Of a stretch of 18,862 bases of DNA, positions 14,181 through 18,862 are shown piece after piece. Source of the DNA: Alphaproteobacteria bacterium (GTDB taxonomy: Bacteria > Pseudomonadota > Alphaproteobacteria > Sphingomonadales > SMXR01); NCBI GenBank assembly GCA_004356215.1, contig SMXR01000087.1, forward strand, positions 1 through 18,862, in the 5' to 3' direction. The notes below the pieces were generated by a model. The model saw only the letters and a program-made list of their open reading frames with translations. It was not told where the DNA came from and ran no database searches. Position 1 is the first letter of the stretch, and every line of letters begins with the position of its first letter. The position numbers and the translations under genes were made by a program.

Positions 14181-14735
14181 CTACCGGCGCCGCCGGCGTT
14201 TGCTGTCTTTCTTTTCAAGTTGAAAATAATAAGTCAGGGCGACATCCATTTTTTTGACGCCATTGGCCACTTCGAACAATGTTTCTTCGTGTTCGGGCGG
14301 TCCAAAAGTCAGTGAAGGATTGTTTGAAAAGCCAAACCCTTCGGTGAAGATATCAGCCCGGCCATTGGAATTTTTGTCGTGCATAACCGCCATCGAATAG
14401 GTTCCGGCGGCAGGAAACGTCACGCACACCTGTTGGAAATCTTCCTGGGTGGGCACTTCAACGCGCAAAACTTTTTTACCGCTGACCAGAAAATCATCCG
14501 GGTTGTCGTTGTAAATTTGAACCCGGAGCGTCCCCTCGCTGGAATCAATGCCGCTGACATCAACAAGCACCCGGGGCACCGAATATTCGCCGATAACACA
14601 CGGGGAAATTTGCTCCTGGGCGTTATAGGCTACATTCAGGCCATCGGCCTGAATCGCGGACGTTGAAAAAAGGAAAGCAGTGGCGCCGAGAGCCACCAGG
14701 CCTTTAACCCTGTTAGAAAAACTGAAATCGTTCAC
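14181..14735 (-). CDS. Exported DUF2141 protein
   Basis: This 184-residue protein starts with GTG at 14735, supported by AGGGAG eight bases upstream and the absence of a better ATG. A signal peptide (GLVALGATAFLFSTSAIQADG) is followed by a DUF2141 domain with GTLRVQIYNDN, FPAAGTYSMAVMHDKNSNGRAD and GFGFSNNP at about residues 68-145. The DKNSNGRAD loop looks able to bind a metal such as calcium. The protein ends in five arginines. Proteins of this family often occur near lipid or outer-membrane loci; their function is unknown. It lies 149 bases upstream of the lipid kinase on the same strand. A GC palindrome (14184-14196) and a T-run on the minus strand (14173-14167) at its end form a weak terminator-like structure. 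Confidence 0.82.
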   Translation of the reverse strand: MNDFSFSNRVKGLVALGATAFLFSTSAIQADGLNVAYNAQEQISPCVIGEYSVPRVLVDVSGIDSSEGTLRVQIYNDNPDDFLVSGKKVLRVEVPTQEDFQQVCVTFPAAGTYSMAVMHDKNSNGRADIFTEGFGFSNNPSLTFGPPEHEETLFEVANGVKKMDVALTYYFQLEKKDSKRRRRR

Positions 14736-14985
14736 GTCAAACTCCCTGTTTGCCTGTGCGCTTTATTGTTACCGTTTACGCTAATAATATTGCGTATAAA
14801 TTAGGCGCTTTTATGGCAAAACCATGCTTGAATATGACACTCTCAATACAGGAAAATTCAATTTTTTCAAGACTTAAGGTTATTTTCCTGGCAATAAATT
14901 TTATCAATTTCCTTTTTTCTTTGAAGGGTGGTATGCCACCAAGACAGCCAATAAAAGCGTATCCATGGCACCCGAAGAGGAATTT

Positions 14986-16527
14986 ATGGCGGTCCAGGAC
15001 CCTGGTCAGGAAATCAGAAGTGATAACGCTACCGTCGCCAAAAGTGCCGGGAAAGCCTTCCTTGGACAGTCCGCCGCCGTGGTTGAAGCGCTCGGCCTGA
15101 TAATATTTACCTGGCTTTATGCCCCCGCTGTGGTTGGCCTTTTTTTTACGTTATGGGCGGCCCTGAAGGTTTTGACCGCGGTCACCGAGTTTGCCATGAC
15201 CACGTCACAGCAGCGTTTTACCCCTGCCAGCAAAACCAAGGCCGGGGATGCCCAGATCCTGAAAGCGGCTTTAATGGTCTCTTTAAGCATCAGCATTGGG
15301 ACCACTCTTTTGGTGGCCTGGTTTGCCCCTGAAATTGCCGGGTATTTTCATAGCGGCACGGTCTCCAAAGAATTGTTCACCACGATTATACGGATTTATG
15401 TCTGGGCATTGCCGGCCTGGACCCTGGTCGAGGTTTTGACCGCCAGTGTCCGCGCACAAAGGAAATTTGGCCCGGAAATCCGTGTCCGAATTTTTTACGA
15501 ACAGGGCTTGCGCCTGATTGGCGGGGTCGCACTATTTTATGCCGGACTTGAAACCTTCGGCCTGTTTTATGCCCATGTCATATCGATTACCCTGGCGGCC
15601 ATTCTGGCCTTTCGGCTGGCGTCAAAGTTTTATGACCTAAAGGCGGTCCTAAACGCCCCGGTCGACCCGGCCTTTCTGAAAGAGTTTTTATCGTTTTCGG
15701 CGTTGATGATGCCGGCCAATTTTATCAAAAAGCTGTTCCTTGTGGGCTCGGTAATTATCGTCAACAAGGCGCTGGGCGTTGAGGCCGCCGCCATTTACGG
15801 GCTGGGCCGGCATATCTCCAGCGTCCTGCAAATCGTGCATTTAAGTTTTGAATACGTCATGGCGCCCTTCGCCAGCCTGAAGAATGCCCTAGCCAAACGG
15901 GATGAACTTCAGGGCCTTTACGCATTCACTACGCGCCTGATTGTCGCCCTGGTAATGCCGCTTGGCATTTTGTTGATTTATCTCAGCCGTGATATCCTGA
16001 CCGTTTTTAATCCCGATTACGCCGCCGCCACCGGGGTGATTATTATTTTAACCGCGGGCCGCATAACCGAGGCGCTTTCAGGCACTTCGGCGGCGGTTAT
16101 TGAGATGCTCGGCAATAAAATGCTGCCGCTGGCCAACAACCTGGTGGGGCTGACCGCGCTATTTGTTTTACAATATTACCTGAAGGTTGATTACGGGGTT
16201 TATGGCATTGCCCTGGCCACCGCGGTGGGCTTCAACCTGATCAGCTTGCTTAGCCTGGCCGAAGCCTATTTTATTTATGGGCTGTCGCCTTACAGCAAAA
16301 AAACCCTGAGGCCGCTATTGGTCTCTTTCATCCTGTCTACGATGATGGGCGGGTTTTTTGTCATTGCCGACAAAATGCCGCACGCCGTGCATTTTTCACT
16401 GGCGTTGATCAGCATTTATGTGGCGCTGATGATCCTGGTGCGCTTTGGTTTGTCGGAAGAAGATGCCAGATCGCTTGGCCGGATCGGCCGCTGGTTCAGG
16501 AATTTCAAACCTCAAACCGCGATTTAG
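14986..16527 (+). CDS. MOP-superfamily flippase (polysaccharide/lipid exporter type)
   Basis: This is a 513-residue protein with about 12-14 hydrophobic helices. The start at 14986 is chosen because AGAGG lies five bases upstream; an ATG at 14965 lacks such a site. The organisation (GKAFLGQSAAVVEALGLIIFTWLYAP in helix 1, repeated helix bundles, and ALGVEAAAIYGLGRHISSV midway) resembles Wzx/RfbX and MurJ-like exporters. These move lipid-linked sugars or precursors across the inner membrane. No glycosyltransferase is visible nearby, whereas lipid enzymes flank it on both sides, so a sphingolipid or glycosphingolipid cargo is plausible. It is divergent from the DUF2141 gene across a 250-base AT-rich region and is followed 108 bases later by the hydroxylase gene. 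Confidence 0.8.
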   Translation: MAVQDPGQEIRSDNATVAKSAGKAFLGQSAAVVEALGLIIFTWLYAPAVVGLFFTLWAALKVLTAVTEFAMTTSQQRFTPASKTKAGDAQILKAALMVSLSISIGTTLLVAWFAPEIAGYFHSGTVSKELFTTIIRIYVWALPAWTLVEVLTASVRAQRKFGPEIRVRIFYEQGLRLIGGVALFYAGLETFGLFYAHVISITLAAILAFRLASKFYDLKAVLNAPVDPAFLKEFLSFSALMMPANFIKKLFLVGSVIIVNKALGVEAAAIYGLGRHISSVLQIVHLSFEYVMAPFASLKNALAKRDELQGLYAFTTRLIVALVMPLGILLIYLSRDILTVFNPDYAAATGVIIILTAGRITEALSGTSAAVIEMLGNKMLPLANNLVGLTALFVLQYYLKVDYGVYGIALATAVGFNLISLLSLAEAYFIYGLSPYSKKTLRPLLVSFILSTMMGGFFVIADKMPHAVHFSLALISIYVALMILVRFGLSEEDARSLGRIGRWFRNFKPQTAI

Positions 16528-16581
16528 GCTTGTCACGGCGTTTAAGTTGGGGCAAGACAGCCTTCTCATTTTTTACCAAAC

Positions 16582-16608
16582 TTGCGTGGTGCCGCTAATT
16601 GCTATAAT
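16582..16608 (+). promoter_or_regulatory. Candidate promoter for the hydroxylase/bCerS genes
   Basis: A perfect TATAAT lies at 16603-16608 and TTGCGT at 16582-16587, with a short 15-base spacer. Predicted transcription starts near 16615, which would place the start codon at 16636 and rule out the longer TTG reading from 16582. Confidence 0.4.
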
Positions 16609-16635
16609 TTTGGAAAAACGACTGGGAAAAACTTC

Positions 16636-17394
16636 ATGGTTGGCCGTTACGGTTTTTGGAATAATAAAAGGTACTCTTTAGAGAAGATGACTTTGAGGGA
16701 GCTTATCGGCGCCTACTTCCAGTATTATGCCATCAATGTCTACCTGGGCTTTGGACTTCTCAATACGTATTACGCGCTTAAATACATGTCGTATAATTTT
16801 TACGATGTGATTGCCGTAAGTGTTGCTATCGTCACCTATCCGCTGGCCTGGTACCTGTTGCACCGCTATATTTTGCATAGCAAATTCCTGTTTAAAAACA
16901 AATGGACCGCAAAAATCTGGAAACGGGTCCATTTTGACCATCACCAGGACCCGCATGACCTGAGCGTTTTGTTTGGGGCGCTTTCTTCTACCTTGCCAAC
17001 CATATTTTTGCTCACCGCCCCGGTTGGCTGGTGGCTTGATGGCCTTGGCGGTGCGGCGGCGGCGTTTGCTTCAGGTTTATTTACCACCTGTTTTTACGAA
17101 TTTGCCCATTGTATCCAGCATTTGTCCTACAAGCCAAAAAACAAGATGCTGGATCTGATGAAAAAACGCCATATGGAACACCATTTTCACGATGAAAGTG
17201 GTAATTTTGGTATTACCAATTTTTTCTGGGATCACGTTTTTAAAACCTATTACCTCAAAAGCGAACGGCCGAAAAAAAGCCCAACCGTACATAACCTGGG
17301 TTATACCCAAAAGGTTGCCGAAACCTATCCCTGGGTGGCCGAACTTTCCGGCGGGCTTGGCCCTGATAACCCGTCCGGTCGGAAAGCCACCTAA
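16636..17394 (+). CDS. Fatty acid hydroxylase / sterol desaturase superfamily membrane di-iron enzyme
   Basis: The roughly 252-residue integral membrane protein has histidine boxes for a di-iron centre: H76RYILH81, H99FDHH103, H158CIQH162 and H179MEHHFH185. This is the pattern of the fatty acid hydroxylase superfamily, which inserts hydroxyl groups or double bonds into lipids using O2. Four to five hydrophobic helices surround the boxes. In this locus it could hydroxylate the sphingoid base or the N-acyl chain, as eukaryotic Sur2 or Scs7 do. It ends six bases before the bCerS-like gene, so they are probably co-transcribed. GGGA upstream of the ATG at 16636 and a TATAAT at 16603 support this start, though an ATG at 16687 is possible. 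The family is firm; the substrate is inferred. Confidence 0.85.
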   Translation: MVGRYGFWNNKRYSLEKMTLRELIGAYFQYYAINVYLGFGLLNTYYALKYMSYNFYDVIAVSVAIVTYPLAWYLLHRYILHSKFLFKNKWTAKIWKRVHFDHHQDPHDLSVLFGALSSTLPTIFLLTAPVGWWLDGLGGAAAAFASGLFTTCFYEFAHCIQHLSYKPKNKMLDLMKKRHMEHHFHDESGNFGITNFFWDHVFKTYYLKSERPKKSPTVHNLGYTQKVAETYPWVAELSGGLGPDNPSGRKAT

Positions 17395-17400
17395 AAATTC

Positions 17401-18537
17401 ATGGCAGACGAAGTTCGCATTCATCCGGTCTCTGGAAAAGCTGACCTGAAGGCTTTTATCCACGTCCCCGATAGCCTGTATGCCGATGACCCCAACTGGA
17501 TCCAGCCGCTTGAGATTGAACGGATGGGCGCGTTTACCGATAAAAATCCCTATTTTCTAAGGGGCAAGGCGCAATATTTCATTGCCTACCGGGAAGATGT
17601 TGAAGTCGGGCGTATCAGCGCCCAGATCGACCCTTTGGCGCTTGAACATGTCGATCCCAAAATGGGCCATATCGGGTGCTTTGAATGTGAAGATAATGTC
17701 AGCACCGCCAAAGCCCTGTTTGAAGCCGCTGAAGGCTGGCTGAAAGCCCGGGGAATGGCCAAAGTGCGCGGCCCGCTCAGCCTTTCGGTCAATGAAGAAT
17801 GCGGCCTTTTGGTGAAGGGCTTTGATACCCCGCCGATGGTCATGATGGGCCACGCCCTGCCCTATTATGAAAAACTTTTTAAGGCTGCCGGTTACCGGAA
17901 AGCCAAGGACATGTTTGCTTATTGCCTCGACATCAACATAGGCTTTGATAAAAAAATTCGACGGTTTGTGGATATGGGGCACCGCAACAAGAATATCGAA
18001 ATCCGTGATGGCGACATGTCAAATTATGATGCGGAGTTGAAAGAATTTTTTGATATATTTAACGATGCCTGGGCCGATAACTGGGGCTTTATCCCGTTTA
18101 CTGATGATGACGCCCGCTTCGCCGCCAAGGAAATGAAACCGGTTGTCGCCGCCCATCGCTGCCGGATCTGCCACTACAAGGGCGAGCCGGTGGCCTTCAT
18201 GATTACCTTGCCCGATGTCAACGATTACATCAAAGATTTTAAGGGTAAGCTGTTCCCGTTCAATATTTTTAAACTGCTGTGGCGCATTAAAATGAAATAC
18301 CCCGAACGGGTCCGGGTTCCCCTCATGGGGGTAAGGCGTCATCTTCAGGGCACCCTTGCCGGGGCCTGCATGGTGTTCATGATGATGGAAACGATCCGGA
18401 TTGAAGTCCACAAACGCGGCGGAAAAGTGGGCGAGCTGTCGTGGGTTTTGGAAGACAATGATGCGATGAATAAAATTCTCTTGGAAGCCGGCTGCGTCCT
18501 CTATAAAACGTACCGGTTGTTTGATAAAAAATTATGA
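17401..18537 (+). CDS. Bacterial ceramide synthase (bCerS-like, GNAT-related acyltransferase), copy 1
   Basis: The 378-residue protein matches the bCerS/YghO-like family. It starts with IHPVSGKADLKAFIHVPDSLYADDPNW (residues 7-33), then DKNPYF, VGRISAQID, GPLSLSVNEECGLL (124-137), GFDTPPMVMMGH (140-151) and YRKAKDMFAY. These proteins are often called N-acetyltransferase or hypothetical. In Caulobacter the family member acylates 3-ketosphinganine to 3-keto-ceramide, a different origin from the eukaryotic membrane enzymes. It is soluble, with no membrane helix. The gene follows the hydroxylase by six bases, with only a weak GGAAAG site 14 bases upstream, so coupling is likely. It overlaps copy 2 by ATGA at 18534-18537. 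Confidence 0.82.
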   Translation: MADEVRIHPVSGKADLKAFIHVPDSLYADDPNWIQPLEIERMGAFTDKNPYFLRGKAQYFIAYREDVEVGRISAQIDPLALEHVDPKMGHIGCFECEDNVSTAKALFEAAEGWLKARGMAKVRGPLSLSVNEECGLLVKGFDTPPMVMMGHALPYYEKLFKAAGYRKAKDMFAYCLDINIGFDKKIRRFVDMGHRNKNIEIRDGDMSNYDAELKEFFDIFNDAWADNWGFIPFTDDDARFAAKEMKPVVAAHRCRICHYKGEPVAFMITLPDVNDYIKDFKGKLFPFNIFKLLWRIKMKYPERVRVPLMGVRRHLQGTLAGACMVFMMMETIRIEVHKRGGKVGELSWVLEDNDAMNKILLEAGCVLYKTYRLFDKKL

Positions 18538-18862
18538 CTGAAAACGTACATATCCACCTGGTCTCTGGAAAAGCCGACCTCAAGGATTTTATCCATGTGC
18601 CTGATGCAATTTATGCCGATGATCCCAAATGGATCCAGCCGCTCGAGGTCGAACGGATGGATGTGTTATCCGACAAAAATCCTTATTTTCTGACCGGCGA
18701 AGCCCAGTATTTTATTGCCTTCCGCGGCAATACGGCGGTCGGGCGTATCAGCGCCCAGGTCGACCAGCTGGCGCTTGACCTGATTGACCCCAAGATGGGG
18801 CATATCGGATTTTTTGAATGTGAAAACAATGGCAAGACTGCCAAGGCTTTGTTTAATGCTGC
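18534..18862 (+). CDS. Bacterial ceramide synthase-like protein, copy 2 (partial, runs off right edge)
   Basis: The frame opens at ATG 18534, overlapping the stop of copy 1 as ATGA, and stays open for 109 codons to the edge. The translation, with VSGKADLKDFIHVPD, YADDPKWIQPLEVERM, DKNPYFL, VGRISAQVD and DPKMGHIGFFECE, aligns without gaps to copy 1. A hand count gives about 70% identity. It is a tandem paralogue rather than a recent perfect duplication. The two copies may prefer different acyl donors or act as a pair. The C-terminal two-thirds is outside the window, so intactness is unknown. Confidence 0.82.
   Translation, partial: MTENVHIHLVSGKADLKDFIHVPDAIYADDPKWIQPLEVERMDVLSDKNPYFLTGEAQYFIAFRGNTAVGRISAQVDQLALDLIDPKMGHIGFFECENNGKTAKALFNA

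Noticed and set aside
10770..14935. Shared 9-mer GGTGGTATG upstream of spt (10770-10778) and of the flippase (14927-14935), the latter inside a GGTGG/CCACC inverted repeat
   Set aside because: A shared 9-mer between two intergenic regions of this size is expected fairly often by chance, and the flanks and distances to the genes differ.

Overview
The window looks like chromosomal DNA of an alphaproteobacterium, probably an uncultivated Rhodospirillales-like lineage. The evidence is a mitochondrial-type NDUFS4 complex I subunit, a double cold-shock-domain protein followed by a DUF192 gene, CoxG/XdhC relatives, and a bacterial sphingolipid locus of the kind known from Caulobacter. Coding density is high. 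No insertion sequence, phage gene, CRISPR array or rRNA was seen.

Region 1 (1-4808) is miscellaneous. It holds the N-terminus of an ABATE/CGNR-type regulator (minus), a 78-residue orphan protein coupled to an EamA transporter, a MAPEG membrane protein, tRNA-Arg(TCT), an NDUFS4-like subunit, an orphan with a ParB-like motif, a MOSC protein and a two-helix membrane protein. Region 2 (4862-8281, all minus) holds tRNA-Pro(TGG), a PaaI-type thioesterase overlapping a secreted DUF192 protein, a double cold-shock protein with a palindrome-rich promoter, and the Na+/H+ antiporter NhaB. Region 3 (8429-9528) is an apparent remnant of a molybdenum-hydroxylase accessory cluster. CoxG is intact and followed by a 37-residue membrane peptide. 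Next comes an XdhC-like gene with a one-base frameshift whose tail reads like the end of a MobA/MocA-type nucleotidyltransferase.

Region 4 (9616 to the right edge) is the most interesting part, a putative sphingolipid synthesis and modification locus. It contains an SDR resembling ceramide reductase CerR, serine palmitoyltransferase (Spt), a Tam41/Mmp37-like cytidylyltransferase, a DAG-kinase-family lipid kinase (ceramide kinase candidate), an exported DUF2141 protein, a MOP-superfamily flippase, a four-His-box hydroxylase of the fatty acid hydroxylase superfamily, and two tandem copies of the bacterial ceramide synthase (bCerS-like) family, the second cut by the window edge. In the scheme published for Caulobacter, Spt makes 3-ketosphinganine, bCerS N-acylates it and CerR reduces the ketone. 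The kinase and Tam41-like protein could then build a phosphorylated or CDP-activated head group, the hydroxylase could oxidise the chain, and the flippase could move the product. Those later steps are inference from context. No dedicated acyl carrier protein gene is visible in the window, although one often accompanies spt.
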